Origin: Xanthomonas sp. Leaf131
GTDB lineage: Bacteria > Pseudomonadota > Gammaproteobacteria > Xanthomonadales > Xanthomonadaceae
Direction: 5' to 3'
Assembly (NCBI RefSeq): GCF_001423495.1
Contig: NZ_LMOG01000018.1
Coordinates: 259,843 to 323,842 of the forward strand
Length of the DNA stretch: 64,000 nt
The notes under the pieces were generated by a model, which did not search any database, was not told the DNA's origin, and saw nothing but the letters and a program-made list of their open reading frames with translations. Of this stretch, positions 1-9,278 are shown one piece after another (within the stretch, counting starts at the first letter, position 1; each line of letters starts with the position of its first letter). Both the position numbers and the translations under genes were made by a program.

Positions 1-397
1 CGGCGCCGCGGCTGGCAGTGAACAACTCGTTGCGCAACGGGTCGAAGATCACCGCATCGGTGGGTTCGCCGTTTTCCACCAGCGCGATCGACACGCAGTA
101 GTGCGGGAAGCCGCGCAGATAATTGCTGGTGCCGTCCAGCGGGTCGATGACCCAGGTGTAGCGGCCACTCTTGCCGCCCTGCACGCCGCCTTCTTCGCCG
201 AACACGGCGTACTCAGGGTAACCGCGCTTGAGTTCCTTGATGATGACCTTCTCGGCATCGGCATCGACTTCGCTGGCGTAGTCCATGCGGCCTTTCTGCA
301 CCACATTGAGCGAGTCGAGCTTGTTGATGCCGCGCAACAGCACATTGCCGGCGAGGCGGGCGGCTTTGACCATGACGGTGACGGCGGGTTTCTGCAT
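1..397 (-). CDS. suhB: Inositol-1-monophosphatase family protein SuhB (3' end cut off by the window edge)
   Basis: This is the N-terminal 132 residues of an inositol monophosphatase-fold protein, beginning [14 protein letters not shown]. The metal-binding acidic stretch VFGEEGG and the signature [12 protein letters not shown] are both present and intact, as expected for a Mg2+-dependent phosphatase. In enterobacteria SuhB also acts in rRNA antitermination complexes; that role is known of the family and is not visible here. The start is the only ATG that places the family N-terminus correctly. It is divergent from trmJ across about 115 bp, an arrangement common in gammaproteobacteria. The rest of the gene lies outside the window. 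Confidence 0.93.
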   Translation of the reverse strand, partial: MQKPAVTVMVKAARLAGNVLLRGINKLDSLNVVQKGRMDYASEVDADAEKVIIKELKRGYPEYAVFGEEGGVQGGKSGRYTWVIDPLDGTSNYLRGFPHYCVSIALVENGEPTDAVIFDPLRNELFTASRGA

Positions 398-513
398 GGT
401 TAAAGCTCCCGTGAAGGCAGAATCGGAAATGGCGAAGGTAAAAGAGCGGTCCGGCGCGAAAGCCGGCCGCGCAGTTTACCATCTACGGCCGAACAGCTCC
501 CCAATCTCCGTTC

Positions 514-1281
514 ATGTCCGTCAGTCAACGCATCCGTTTTGTCCTTGTCGGTACCCAGCATCCAGGCAATATCGGCGCCGCCGCGCGCGCGATGAAGACG
601 ATGGGCATCGCGCGTCTGGTGCTGGTCGCCCCCGAGCGCGCCCTCGACGAAGACGCCTATCGGCGCTCGGCCGGCGCAGAAGATGTGCTCGGCGATGCGC
701 CGATCTTCGCCACGCTGGGCGAGGCCGTGGCCGACTGCACGCTGGTGATCGGCTGTACCGCGCGTGCGCGCCGGGTCGCGTTGGAAGAGCTGTTGCCGGC
801 CGATGGCGCACGCCGTGCCCTGGCCAAGGCCGGCGAGCCGGCCGAAGTAGCGATCGTGTTCGGCCGCGAGCGCACCGGGCTGACCAACGACGAGTTGCAG
901 CTGTGCCACGCGGCGGTGCATATCCCCTCCGACCCGAATTTCAGTTCGCTCAATCTGGCCGCGGCAGTGCAGGTGGTGGCCTATGAGGTGCGCCTGGCGC
1001 AGTTGGCGGCGGGCGAGGCCGAACCGGCGCCGGCAGCCGCCACCGGCGCACTGCGCGAGGGTCCGGCCAGCCACGCGCAACTGGAAGGCATGTTCGGCCA
1101 GTTGGGCGAGACGCTGGACGACATCGATTTCCACAAGGGCCGTGCCCCGGAGTCGGCGATGCGCAAGCTGCGGCGGCTGTTGTTGCGGACCGAAATGAGC
1201 GAACAGGAGGTGCGTTTGCTGCGCGGCATCCTGTCCGATGCGCAGCGGATGGCCATGCTGGCAAAGCGGGCCGGAAACTGA
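514..1281 (+). CDS. trmJ: tRNA (cytidine/uridine-32-2'-O)-methyltransferase TrmJ
   Basis: A 255-residue SPOUT-class methyltransferase predicted to 2'-O-methylate position 32 in the tRNA anticodon loop using S-adenosylmethionine. Visible motifs are VLVGTQHPGNIGAAARAMK near residues 10-28, VFGRERTGLTNDEL around residue 125, and the knot-forming segment around residues 143-165 (IPSDPNFSSLNLAAAVQVVA). A C-terminal helical extension with R-KLRRLL is typical of TrmJ. Length matches the family. It is divergent from suhB and stands alone; the next gene begins about 60 bp downstream. Confidence 0.95.
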   Translation: MSVSQRIRFVLVGTQHPGNIGAAARAMKTMGIARLVLVAPERALDEDAYRRSAGAEDVLGDAPIFATLGEAVADCTLVIGCTARARRVALEELLPADGARRALAKAGEPAEVAIVFGRERTGLTNDELQLCHAAVHIPSDPNFSSLNLAAAVQVVAYEVRLAQLAAGEAEPAPAAATGALREGPASHAQLEGMFGQLGETLDDIDFHKGRAPESAMRKLRRLLLRTEMSEQEVRLLRGILSDAQRMAMLAKRAGN

Positions 1282-1341
1282 CGTCTGTCACATCTTGAGA
1301 GATTGGGCTAGGCTGTCGGCGGCTCTAGGGGAGTGTCCGTT

Positions 1342-2262
1342 TTGCGCGGTCTACGATGGTGTCTGATTGCCTGTTGGCTACTCGCTGGGGCGGGCTTGGC
1401 CGTGACGGCTACGGCAGCGCCTTCTTCTGTCCTTGTGCTCGGTCGGATCAGTGATGATCCCGCCACCCATTACGAGCAACTCAAGCCCCTGCTGGATTAC
1501 GTGGTGCCGCGCATGCGTGAGGTGGGCATCCGCCGTGGCGAAATCCTGATGGCGCCGGATGCACGGCAGATGTCCAGCTATCTGCGCCGTGGCCGGGTCG
1601 ATTGGGTCAGCGAAACCACCGGTGCGGCGATGCTGCTGGAGCAGCGTGGCAGTGCGCATCGCCTGGTGATGACCGAGCGTGATGGCATGCGCGAGTTCCA
1701 CACCGTGTTCTTCGTGCGCCGCGACAGCCCGATCCAGTCGCTCAAGCAACTGCGTGGGCACACCCTGGCGCTGCAGAACGCGTCGTCCACCAGCGGCTAT
1801 CTGCTGCCGATGCTGGAGTTGCTACGCAACGGCATCGCCTGCGATGTATTGCTGTCGCCGGACGATACCCAGGTGCTCGGTTCGGTGGGCTATCTGTTGG
1901 TCGGCTCGAAGTTGAATATCGCTGCGTTCGTGCACAGGCGCCTGATCGATGCGGGCGCCTTCAGCAATCTGGATTGGGACGACGAGCGTCATCTGCCGCC
2001 GACATTCAAACGCGATTTCCGCATCGTGCACCGCAGTGCGCCGATTCCGCGTGCGGTGGAGATGGTGCGCACCGGGATGGACCCGGCGGTGGAGCGGCAG
2101 CTGCGCATCGTGTTGTTGCAGGCCGCGTCCGATCCGCAGGCCGCTCCGGCCTTGAAGCGCTTCTTCGGGACCACCGGATTCCATCCGCTGGATGACAATA
2201 CCCGCCGGCGCCTAGATGCCTTGAGCGCCGGCTTGCAACGTGTCAGGGACCAAGTGGAATGA
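1342..2262 (+). CDS. PhnD-type periplasmic phosphate/phosphonate-binding protein, probably a sensor partner
   Basis: A substrate-binding protein of the PhnD family: a signal peptide (WCLIACWLLAGAGLAV, cleavage near TATA-AP) and then the fold start VLVLGRISDDPATHYEQLKPLLDY. SSTSGYLLPMLELL and FFVRRDSPIQSLKQLRG match ligand-loop regions of the family. No permease or ATPase of an ABC importer lies nearby. The stop codon instead overlaps the start of a membrane GGDEF-EAL gene by 4 bp (ATGA), so the two are translationally coupled and probably work together as sensor and output. TTG 1342 is preferred over the in-frame GTG 1333 because AGGGGAG (1327-1333) sits 8 bp before the TTG but touches the GTG. 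The ligand is unknown. Confidence 0.85.
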   Translation: MRGLRWCLIACWLLAGAGLAVTATAAPSSVLVLGRISDDPATHYEQLKPLLDYVVPRMREVGIRRGEILMAPDARQMSSYLRRGRVDWVSETTGAAMLLEQRGSAHRLVMTERDGMREFHTVFFVRRDSPIQSLKQLRGHTLALQNASSTSGYLLPMLELLRNGIACDVLLSPDDTQVLGSVGYLLVGSKLNIAAFVHRRLIDAGAFSNLDWDDERHLPPTFKRDFRIVHRSAPIPRAVEMVRTGMDPAVERQLRIVLLQAASDPQAAPALKRFFGTTGFHPLDDNTRRRLDALSAGLQRVRDQVE

Positions 2263-4376
2263 CTCAAGTGCGCTTCGGTTTGCAGGCACGGTTTCTGTTG
2301 GTGATGGCACTGACGCTGCTGCTGGTCGGTGCGATTCTGGCCTCGTTGCTGCAACGCCAGAGTGCGATGCAGCGCGAAGTACGCGGGCTCAGCGCGCAGA
2401 TCCTGCACGAGTTGTTCGATCGCAGCCTGCGCACGCGCGGCGAAACATTGGCCACCGAGCTGGCGAACGGACTGGCCAACCCGCTGTACTACTCCGACCT
2501 TGGCGCGGTGGGCGCATTGGTGCGCAATGCCTCGCGTCAGCAGGTGGTGAGTTACGTGCTGGTGTTCGATCGACGCGGCCGGCTGGTGCATGACGGCACG
2601 CCGACGCTGCAGCGCTACGGTCAGGCGATGAACGACCCGTTGGCGGCCAAGGCGGCCAGTGCACGCGCCATGCTGCTGCAATCCTCGCCCGAGGTGCTGG
2701 ACGTGACGGTGCCGATCAAGATCGGCGACCAGCGTATCGGCGGGGTGCGCGTGGGCATGTCGCGCGAGCGGGTGCGCAAGATCGAGTCCGGCGCGAATCT
2801 GACCCTGGTGCAAAACCTCAACGCGATCGGCAAGCGCGATCTGGGCTGGCTGCTGGTGCTGCTGGCCGCGCTGGTTGCGCTGGGTGTGCTGCTGGCCATC
2901 TATGTGCAGCGCACGCTGGTAGCGCCGGTGCGTTTGCTGGCGGCAGCCGCCAAGCAGATCGAGCGCGGCGATTATGCGGTGCAGCTGCCGCCGCATCCGC
3001 GCAACGACGAAATTGGCGAGTTGATTTCCGCATTCGGCCGCATGAGCGAAAGCATCGCCCGGCACGATCGCGAAGTGCGCCATATGGCCTATACCGACGC
3101 GCTGACCGGCCTGACCAACCGGCTGGGCTTCCGCGAAGGCCTGGATCATCTGCTCAACACCGCACGCAGCACCGACAGCAAGCTGGCGCTGCTGTTTGCC
3201 GATATCGACGACTTCAAGCGCGTCAACGACACGCTCGGTCATGAGGCCGGCGACGAGGCGCTGCTGCAGTTCGCCAGCCGCATCAGCCGGGCGGTGGGCG
3301 CCCTGGGCGGCGACGATGCGATTCTGGCGCGCTTCGGTGGCGACGAGTTCGTGATCCTGCTGCAGAGCGGCGATGTCACGCTGCTGGCGGCCCAGTTGGC
3401 AGACCGGCTGGTGCACGAATTGAGCCGGCCGTTGAATGTGCAGGGCCGCGAAGTATTCCTGGGTACCTCGATCGGTATCACGCTGTTCCCGGACGATGCC
3501 AGCGATGCCACCGCGCTGTTGAAGAACGGCGACATCGCGATGTACCAGGCCAAGGTCGCCGGCAAGAACTGCCACCGTTTCTACAGCCGCGCTGCCGATC
3601 ATGCGGTCGAACGCCGCGTGCATATGGAGCATGAATTGCGCGGGGCCTGGGAACGCGACGAACTGCGTCTGGTCTATCAGCCGATCTACCGCACCATCGA
3701 CCGTGTGCTGGTCGGGGTGGAAGTATTGCTGCGCTGGCAGCACCCGGCGTTGGGCACGATTCCGCCGTCCACCTTTATCGATATTGCCGAGCAGAGCGGT
3801 TTGATCGAAGTGATCGGCCCCAAGGTGCTGCGCGCAGCCTGCCTGGAAGCGGCGCAGTGGCCGGAAGTGGGCGAGGGCTTGTTCATTTCGGTCAACGTTT
3901 CTCCGCGCCAGCTGCGCAGCGGCGATCTGATCGACACCGTGGCCGAGTGCCTGGCCGAGTCGGGCTTGCCGGCTGCGCGCCTGCATCTGGAGCTGACCGA
4001 GACCGCGGTGATCGGCGACGAGATGATGGCTGCCAGCCTGCTGGATCAGTTGCACCGCACCGGCGTGAAGGTGTGGCTGGACGATTTCGGCACCGGTTTC
4101 TCCGGCTTGAGCCATCTGCGCCAGGTGCCGGTGGACGGGGTCAAGATCGACAAGAGTTTCATTGCCGACCTGCAGCGCGACCCGGACGATCTGGCGTTGA
4201 CCACGGCGATCATCGGCATGGCGCATTCGTTGGGGATTACGGTGGTGGCCGAAGGCATCGAACAGGAAGCACAGTTCAATCTGTTGCGCGAGCGCGGCTG
4301 CGATTTGGGCCAGGGCTACTGGTTCAGTCGCCCTTTGAGCCCGGCCGATATGGTCAAGTTGATTGCCGCAGGGTGA
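2259..4376 (+). CDS. Membrane sensor with HAMP, GGDEF and EAL domains (c-di-GMP turnover)
   Basis: A 705-residue inner-membrane signalling protein. Helix 1 spans about residues 7-29 and helix 2 about 193-215, enclosing a roughly 160-residue periplasmic domain. A HAMP segment follows (about 216-268), then GGDEF (about 275-440) and EAL (about 455-700). The diguanylate cyclase signature is intact (GGDEF at residues 360-364). The phosphodiesterase motifs are intact too: EVLLRW at 488, DDFGTGF at 608 and EGIE at 665. No RxxD inhibitory site is seen five residues before GGDEF. The sequence alone does not say which activity dominates. Its start overlaps the stop of the upstream binding-protein gene, which suggests that ligand-bound binding protein contacts the periplasmic domain. 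Confidence 0.92.
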   Translation: MTQVRFGLQARFLLVMALTLLLVGAILASLLQRQSAMQREVRGLSAQILHELFDRSLRTRGETLATELANGLANPLYYSDLGAVGALVRNASRQQVVSYVLVFDRRGRLVHDGTPTLQRYGQAMNDPLAAKAASARAMLLQSSPEVLDVTVPIKIGDQRIGGVRVGMSRERVRKIESGANLTLVQNLNAIGKRDLGWLLVLLAALVALGVLLAIYVQRTLVAPVRLLAAAAKQIERGDYAVQLPPHPRNDEIGELISAFGRMSESIARHDREVRHMAYTDALTGLTNRLGFREGLDHLLNTARSTDSKLALLFADIDDFKRVNDTLGHEAGDEALLQFASRISRAVGALGGDDAILARFGGDEFVILLQSGDVTLLAAQLADRLVHELSRPLNVQGREVFLGTSIGITLFPDDASDATALLKNGDIAMYQAKVAGKNCHRFYSRAADHAVERRVHMEHELRGAWERDELRLVYQPIYRTIDRVLVGVEVLLRWQHPALGTIPPSTFIDIAEQSGLIEVIGPKVLRAACLEAAQWPEVGEGLFISVNVSPRQLRSGDLIDTVAECLAESGLPAARLHLELTETAVIGDEMMAASLLDQLHRTGVKVWLDDFGTGFSGLSHLRQVPVDGVKIDKSFIADLQRDPDDLALTTAIIGMAHSLGITVVAEGIEQEAQFNLLRERGCDLGQGYWFSRPLSPADMVKLIAAG

Positions 4377-4416
4377 GCGCGTGCGCGCCTCGGTTGAACG
4401 CGTCGCACCGCTGTCG

Positions 4417-4484
4417 GTAGGAGCGCCCTTGGGCGCGATGGGGCGTGACCTGTAGAGCCCCATCGCGCCCAGGGGCGCTCCTAC
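4417..4484. repeat. REP-type inverted repeat pair with GTAG ends
   Basis: Two 28-nt arms (4417-4444 and 4457-4484) are inverted copies with one mismatch, separated by 12 nt. Each outer end carries GTAGGAGCGCC. This resembles the GTAG-class REP sequences of Xanthomonadaceae that RAYT transposases mobilise. It lies between the convergent GGDEF-EAL gene and epmB, where the long hairpin could end transcription from both sides. No RAYT gene is in the window. Confidence 0.8.
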
Positions 4485-4508
4485 AGGGTGTGCACGCGAC
4501 GGTGACGA

Positions 4509-5537
4509 TTACAGCGGCCGTTTGCCGGTATCGCCGGGAATTTCGCGCACCAGGCGCGGCACCAGATAGCCGGACAGACGCGTGGCCAGTTCGGTATGCA
4601 GCGCACGTGCCTGCGCATCGTCGACTTCGAAATGCGCCACCCCGGCGACGCGGTCGAGCTGGTGCAGGTAATACGGCAGCACGCCGGCGGCAAAGCTGCG
4701 CTCGCTCAGGGCAGCCAGTGTGTCCACGCTGTCGTTGACCCCGCGCAACAGCACGGCCTGGTTGAGCAGTTGCGCGCCGGTGTCGCGCAGGGCACGCATG
4801 GCCACATCCACGGCGGCGTCGAATTCGTTGGCGTGGTTGGCGTGTATCACGAACGCCACCGGCCAGGGCAGGGCGCGCAGCCAGGCCAGCAGCGGCGCAT
4901 CGACGCGCTCGGGCAGCACCACCGGCAGGCGGCTGTGGATGCGCAGGCGCTTGATGTGCCCGATGGCGGCTAGCGCGTCGGTGAGTTCGGCCAGTTTGGG
5001 GGTGGCCAGCGATAGCGGATCGCCGCCGGACAGCAGTACTTCGTCGATGCTCGGGTCGGCGGCGATCGCGGCCACTGCGTCGCGCCAACCCTCGCGTGCG
5101 GCGGTTTCCTCGGCATACGGAAAGTGGCGGCGGAAACAGTAGCGGCAGTGCACCGCGCAGCTGCCGGTGGCGATCAGTAGGGCGCGTCCGCGGTATTTCT
5201 GGATCACCCCGGCGGCGGTCTTGGCGGCGCCATCGCCCACCGCATCCAGGCCGAAGCCCGGCACCGGCTGCATTTCGGCGTCCAGCGGCAGCACCTGGCG
5301 CAGCAGCGGGTCGTGCAGGTCGCCATGGCGCATGCGTGTCACGAACGCGCACGGTACCCGCAGCGGGAACTGCGCGGCGGCCTCTGTACTGATCCCGGCC
5401 GCCTGCGCATCCAGTCCCAGCAGCGCCAGCAGCTCACGCGGATCGCGCACGGCGTCGCGCCACTGCTGCTGCCAGCGGGGCGGCTGCAGGGTGGGCGGCG
5501 GAGATGGCTGTAAGGCGAGGGGGGCTGCGGGTATCAT
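4509..5537 (-). CDS. epmB: EF-P beta-lysylation protein EpmB (lysine 2,3-aminomutase-like radical SAM enzyme)
   Basis: A 342-residue radical SAM protein. The cluster motif CAVHCRYC sits near residue 128, within [19 protein letters not shown], followed by LSGGDPL and the lysine-aminomutase-like [15 protein letters not shown]. In characterised bacteria EpmB converts lysine to (R)-beta-lysine, which EpmA attaches to elongation factor P. The gene is divergent from efp, its substrate's gene, which supports the assignment. EpmA is not in the window. Length matches the EpmB group rather than the longer clostridial aminomutases. Confidence 0.93.
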   Translation of the reverse strand: MIPAAPLALQPSPPPTLQPPRWQQQWRDAVRDPRELLALLGLDAQAAGISTEAAAQFPLRVPCAFVTRMRHGDLHDPLLRQVLPLDAEMQPVPGFGLDAVGDGAAKTAAGVIQKYRGRALLIATGSCAVHCRYCFRRHFPYAEETAAREGWRDAVAAIAADPSIDEVLLSGGDPLSLATPKLAELTDALAAIGHIKRLRIHSRLPVVLPERVDAPLLAWLRALPWPVAFVIHANHANEFDAAVDVAMRALRDTGAQLLNQAVLLRGVNDSVDTLAALSERSFAAGVLPYYLHQLDRVAGVAHFEVDDAQARALHTELATRLSGYLVPRLVREIPGDTGKRPL

Positions 5538-5556
5538 GTGCGGTCACAAAACCAAT

Positions 5557-5576
5557 GCCCGCCGGTTGCGGCGGGC
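5557..5576. promoter_or_regulatory. GC-rich hairpin in the epmB/efp divergent region
   Basis: GCCCGCCG, a GTTG loop and CGGCGGGC form a perfect 8-bp stem between the two start codons. It may lie in the efp leader. A GAGGAG ribosome site follows just before the efp start. Function is not known. Confidence 0.4.
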
Positions 5577-5640
5577 GCCCCATTCTAATCCGACCTGCCA
5601 CGGCCTGTGGCGGGTCGTGGTCTTATCGAGGAGCTGCACC

Positions 5641-6207
5641 ATGGCCACTGTTGGCATGAACGACGTCAAGAACGGCATGAAGATCCTGGTCAATAACGAG
5701 CCGGCGGTCATCACCGAGACCGAATACGTCAAGCCGGGCAAGGGCCAGGCCTTCACCCGCATGAAGTATCGCTTCATCCGCTCCGGTCGCGTGGTCGAAA
5801 TGACCATGAAGGCGACCGATGACCTGGAAGTGGCCGACGTCGTCGATACCGACATGCGTTACCTGTACAGCGATGGCGAGTACTGGCACTTCATGGACCC
5901 GGAAACCTTCGAGCAGGTGCAGACCGACAAGGCCGGCATGGGCGGCGCCGAAAAGTGGCTCAAGGGCGAAGAAGACTGCATCGTGACCTTGTGGAACGCC
6001 GCGCCGATCTGGGTGCAGCCGCCGAACTTCGTCGAGCTCAAGATCACCGAGACCGATCCGGGCGTACGTGGCGATACCTCCGGTGGCGGCGGCAAGCCGG
6101 CCACGTTGGAAACCGGTGCGGTGGTACGCGTGCCGCTGTTCGTCAACCAGGACGAAATCATCAAGGTCGATACGCGTTCGGGCGAATACTCGGCGCGCGT
6201 CAAGTAA
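5641..6207 (+). CDS. efp: Elongation factor P
   Basis: A 188-residue translation factor that relieves ribosome stalling at polyproline runs. The modification site is visible as Lys34 in VKPGKGQAF, the same position lysylated in E. coli. Three beta-barrel domains are present and the protein ends in the conserved [13 protein letters not shown]. The start is fixed by GAGGAG about 8 bp upstream and by the family N-terminus; longer in-frame extensions upstream are not homologous. The divergent epmB gene encodes part of the lysylation pathway. Confidence 0.97.
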   Translation: MATVGMNDVKNGMKILVNNEPAVITETEYVKPGKGQAFTRMKYRFIRSGRVVEMTMKATDDLEVADVVDTDMRYLYSDGEYWHFMDPETFEQVQTDKAGMGGAEKWLKGEEDCIVTLWNAAPIWVQPPNFVELKITETDPGVRGDTSGGGGKPATLETGAVVRVPLFVNQDEIIKVDTRSGEYSARVK

Positions 6208-6212
6208 GCCGG

Positions 6213-7061
6213 ATGCGCCTGGGACGCTGGCCTGGTCGAGCGGTACGCAGTGCCGGTGTCCTGGTGGGGCTGTGGGCGGCGCTCGCAGCGTGCCCGGCCT
6301 TTGCGCAATCAGTTGCCGCAACCTGCGGCGCCGGTGACGTGGCTGCCGTTGCGGCCATTGCAACCTCCGGCGTCGTGGGCGGCGCGGCAGCCACGGTGCC
6401 GGTCGAGCGTGTGGTGGCTCAGGCCTGCAAGCCGTGGCCGAACGATGCGGCGATCCGGCTGGCGGCAATCGCATTTGCTGGCGACGCGGAGGCCGTGCCT
6501 GGCGAGCGCGACATTGAGTTGCGCGTGGCCATGCTCGATGCCGCCAGCGGCAAGGTGCTGGCGTTCTACGCGCAGGACATGGGTGAGGACGCCGCCTTCG
6601 AACTCGCTGCCGACAGTCTGCGTCTGGATACCGCGCGCTACGACCTGGCCAAGAGCGTGCGCGCGATCGGCGTGGTGGTGCATAGCGCCGCGCGTGGGCC
6701 CAGCTGCCCGGATTTTTACAGCAATCAGGCATTGACCTTGCTGGTACGCGAGGGCCGCAGCTTGCGCCCGGTGCTGCAACGCGATCTCTATGCGTGGCAA
6801 CGTGTGAAAGGCGAGCCGTGCAGTGTGGGGAAGAGCGATGTGATCACCGAAGTCGCCAATCTAAGCCTGAGCATGGCACCGCAGGCACACGCCGGCTATG
6901 CGGACATCGTGCTGACAGCCAACGTGTCTACCGTGGAAAGCGTCGCTGGCAGCGATACCGATACCGAACGCACCCGTCGCGCGTGCCAGGTGCTGCGTTA
7001 CAACGGCCAGCGCTATGCGCCTGTGGCCGGTGGCGATCCCAGCTGGCCGTTCGACAACTAA
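6213..7061 (+). CDS. Secreted protein of unknown function downstream of efp
   Basis: A 282-residue protein with a clear signal peptide (basic MRLGRWPGRAVRS, a hydrophobic run, then AALAACPAFAQS). The mature part has several spaced cysteines (ATCGAG, QACKPW, SCPDFY, GEPCSV, RACQVL), consistent with disulphide bonds in the periplasm. No family is recognised. Its start is 5 bp after the efp stop, so it is probably cotranscribed, although its product is exported and unrelated to translation. Xanthomonas-type hypothetical proteins of this size are common. Confidence 0.8.
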   Translation: MRLGRWPGRAVRSAGVLVGLWAALAACPAFAQSVAATCGAGDVAAVAAIATSGVVGGAAATVPVERVVAQACKPWPNDAAIRLAAIAFAGDAEAVPGERDIELRVAMLDAASGKVLAFYAQDMGEDAAFELAADSLRLDTARYDLAKSVRAIGVVVHSAARGPSCPDFYSNQALTLLVREGRSLRPVLQRDLYAWQRVKGEPCSVGKSDVITEVANLSLSMAPQAHAGYADIVLTANVSTVESVAGSDTDTERTRRACQVLRYNGQRYAPVAGGDPSWPFDN

Positions 7062-7079
7062 CCCTTTATGGATCCGCTC

Positions 7080-8417
7080 ATGACCAATGCCCCTCCCGAA
7101 GCGTGCGACCTGTTGATCGAAGCCGGTTACGTGGTGCCGATCGAACCGCATGCGGTGGTGCTCGAAAACCACGCGGTGGCGGTCCGCAACGGCGTCATCG
7201 TGGCGATCCTGCCGACTGCCGAAGCACGCGCACGGTTTGCGCCGAAGCAGACCGTCTCGCGCCCGGAGGCGGCCCTGATGCCGGGCCTGGTCAACGCGCA
7301 CACGCATAATCCAATGACGCTGCTGCGCGGCATTGCCGACGATCTGCCGCTGATGGTGTGGCTGCAGCAGCACATCTGGCCGGTGGAAGCGGCGGTGATC
7401 GGGCCGGAGTTCGTGGCCGACGGCACCACGCTCGCCATCGCCGAGATGCTGCGCGGCGGCACCACCTGCGTCAACGAAAACTACTTCTTCGCCGATGTGC
7501 AGGCGGCGGTGTACAAGCAGCATGGTTTCCGTGCGCTGGTGGGCGCGGTGATCATCGATTTCCCCACCGCGTGGGCCTCGTCGGACGACGAATACTTTGC
7601 GCGTGCCGGTGAGTTGCACGACCAGTGGCGCGACGATCCGCTGATCAGCACCGCCTTCGCGCCGCATGCGCCGTACACGGTGAACGATGCCAACTTCGAG
7701 CGCGTACGCATGCTGGCCGACCAGCTCGATCTGCCGGTGCATCTGCATACGCACGAGACCGCGCAGGAAGTGGCCGATTCGATCAAGCAATACGGGCAGC
7801 GCCCGCTGGCGCGGCTGGATCGCCTGGGCCTGGTCAACGACCGCCTGATCGCCGTGCACATGACCCAGCTCACCGAGGCAGAAATCCATCTGTGCGCCGA
7901 GCGCGGCGTCAGCGTGGTGCATTGCCCCGAATCCAATCTCAAGCTGGCTTCGGGGTTTTGCCCGGCCTGCGCGTTGCAACGTGCAGGCGTGAACCTGGCC
8001 ATCGGCACCGACGGCTGCGCCAGCAACAACGATCTGGACATGTTCAGCGAGAACCGCACCGCCGCGATTCTGGCCAAAGCGGTGGCCAACGATGCCACCG
8101 CGCTGGATGCGGCCACCACCTTACGTGCGGCCACGCTGGGCGGCGCGCGTGCGTTGGGCTTCGGTGACAAGATCGGCTCGATCGAACTCGGCAAGCAGGC
8201 CGATCTGGTCTGCGTGGATCTGTCGGCACTGGAGACCCAGCCGCTGCATCATGTGTTGTCGCAATTGATCTATTCGGCCGGCCGCCATCAGGTCACCGAT
8301 GTGTGGATCGCCGGCAAACCCAAACTGGTACAGCGCGAGCTGGTCGACATGGATACCGCTGCCTTGGTCGCCAATGCGCGGCAGTGGCGCGACCGCATCC
8401 GCACCGTCCGCGCCTGA
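7080..8417 (+). CDS. mtaD: 5-methylthioadenosine/S-adenosylhomocysteine deaminase-type amidohydrolase
   Basis: A metal-dependent amidohydrolase of the TRZ/ATZ/MtaD group, about 445 residues. Metal ligands are visible in [29 protein letters not shown] and [13 protein letters not shown]. The best-supported role is deamination of methylthioadenosine and S-adenosylhomocysteine to inosine derivatives in sulphur and methyl salvage. Older annotation as N-ethylammeline chlorohydrolase reflects homology only. ATG 7080 is preferred (weak GGA 7 bp upstream); an in-frame ATG at 7068 is possible. ubiG follows after 29 bp, and both products handle SAM-derived chemistry. Confidence 0.88.
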   Translation: MTNAPPEACDLLIEAGYVVPIEPHAVVLENHAVAVRNGVIVAILPTAEARARFAPKQTVSRPEAALMPGLVNAHTHNPMTLLRGIADDLPLMVWLQQHIWPVEAAVIGPEFVADGTTLAIAEMLRGGTTCVNENYFFADVQAAVYKQHGFRALVGAVIIDFPTAWASSDDEYFARAGELHDQWRDDPLISTAFAPHAPYTVNDANFERVRMLADQLDLPVHLHTHETAQEVADSIKQYGQRPLARLDRLGLVNDRLIAVHMTQLTEAEIHLCAERGVSVVHCPESNLKLASGFCPACALQRAGVNLAIGTDGCASNNDLDMFSENRTAAILAKAVANDATALDAATTLRAATLGGARALGFGDKIGSIELGKQADLVCVDLSALETQPLHHVLSQLIYSAGRHQVTDVWIAGKPKLVQRELVDMDTAALVANARQWRDRIRTVRA

Positions 8418-8446
8418 GCGCGCGTCATCGCAACACGGAGCTCCGC

Positions 8447-9166
8447 ATGAATCCGAACACTCACTCCACCTCCAGCAATTTCCATCAGAGCGAGCTGGAT
8501 AAATTCGCCGCGCTGGCCAACCGCTGGTGGGATGCCGATGGCCCGCAAAAGCCGCTGCATGCGCTCAATCCGGTGCGTGTGGACTACGTGTCCACACGGC
8601 TGGACCTGGCCGGCGCGCGCGTGCTCGATGTCGGCTGCGGCGGCGGCCTGCTCAGCGAGTCGCTGGCGCGTCTGGGCGCGCAGGTCACTGCGATCGATCT
8701 GGCCCCGGAGCTGGTAAAAGTGGCGCGCCTGCACAGCCTGGAATCGGGTGTGCAGGTGGACTACCGCGTGCAGTCGGTGGAAGACCTGGCTGCCGAGCAG
8801 CCGGGCAGTTTCGATGCGGTGACCTGCATGGAAATGCTCGAACACGTGCCGGACCCCACCGCGATCATCCGCGCCTGCGCCAGCCTGCTCAAGCCAGGCG
8901 GCAAGCTCTTTTTGTCCACGCTCAATCGCACCCCGGCCGCGTTCGCGCTGGCGGTGGTCGGCGCCGAATACATCGCGCGGCTGCTGCCCAAGGGCACGCA
9001 TCATTACAAGGATTTCATCAAGCCGGCGGAACTTGCGGCGTGGTTGCGCAGTGCCGAGCTGCAACTCGAAGACGTCAGCGGCATGCTGTACGAGCCGTGG
9101 CGCAATCGTGCGCGGTTGTCTTCGCGCACCGAGGTGAATTATCTGGCGTATGCGGTGAAGCCGTGA
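8447..9166 (+). CDS. ubiG: Ubiquinone biosynthesis O-methyltransferase UbiG
   Basis: A 239-residue class I methyltransferase with the SAM motif [19 protein letters not shown] near residue 58, the N-terminal [10 protein letters not shown] typical of UbiG, and the post-motif [10 protein letters not shown]. It performs the two O-methylations of ubiquinone synthesis at the membrane. ATG 8447 follows GGAG by about 8 bp and gives the family N-terminus. It lies between mtaD and gph in a same-strand run, a UbiG-Gph order common in gammaproteobacteria. Confidence 0.96.
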   Translation: MNPNTHSTSSNFHQSELDKFAALANRWWDADGPQKPLHALNPVRVDYVSTRLDLAGARVLDVGCGGGLLSESLARLGAQVTAIDLAPELVKVARLHSLESGVQVDYRVQSVEDLAAEQPGSFDAVTCMEMLEHVPDPTAIIRACASLLKPGGKLFLSTLNRTPAAFALAVVGAEYIARLLPKGTHHYKDFIKPAELAAWLRSAELQLEDVSGMLYEPWRNRARLSSRTEVNYLAYAVKP

Positions 9167-9200
9167 CGAATCGGGAATCGGAATTCGGGAATCGCAACAG
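9167..9200 (+). repeat. GGGAATC heptamer block (single arm)
   Basis: A short run of degenerate GGGAATC(G) units immediately after the ubiG stop, ending in ATCGCAACAGC like the block after argF'. No facing inverted arm is evident here, unlike the copies near argG, proA and the omega-amidase. Confidence 0.7.
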
Positions 9201-9278
9201 CACAGGCGGGCTTTGGTGACATCTGATGCATCCCGAGTTCCAGATAGGGGCACGCAACGACAAGACGCAGTTGCGGCT

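Noticed and set aside
1989..4463. 824-codon open frame on the minus strand
   Set aside because: It is antisense to the GGDEF-EAL gene, whose domains and motifs are intact. The antisense translation is rich in Gln/His/Arg and matches no family, as expected for the shadow of a GC-rich gene.
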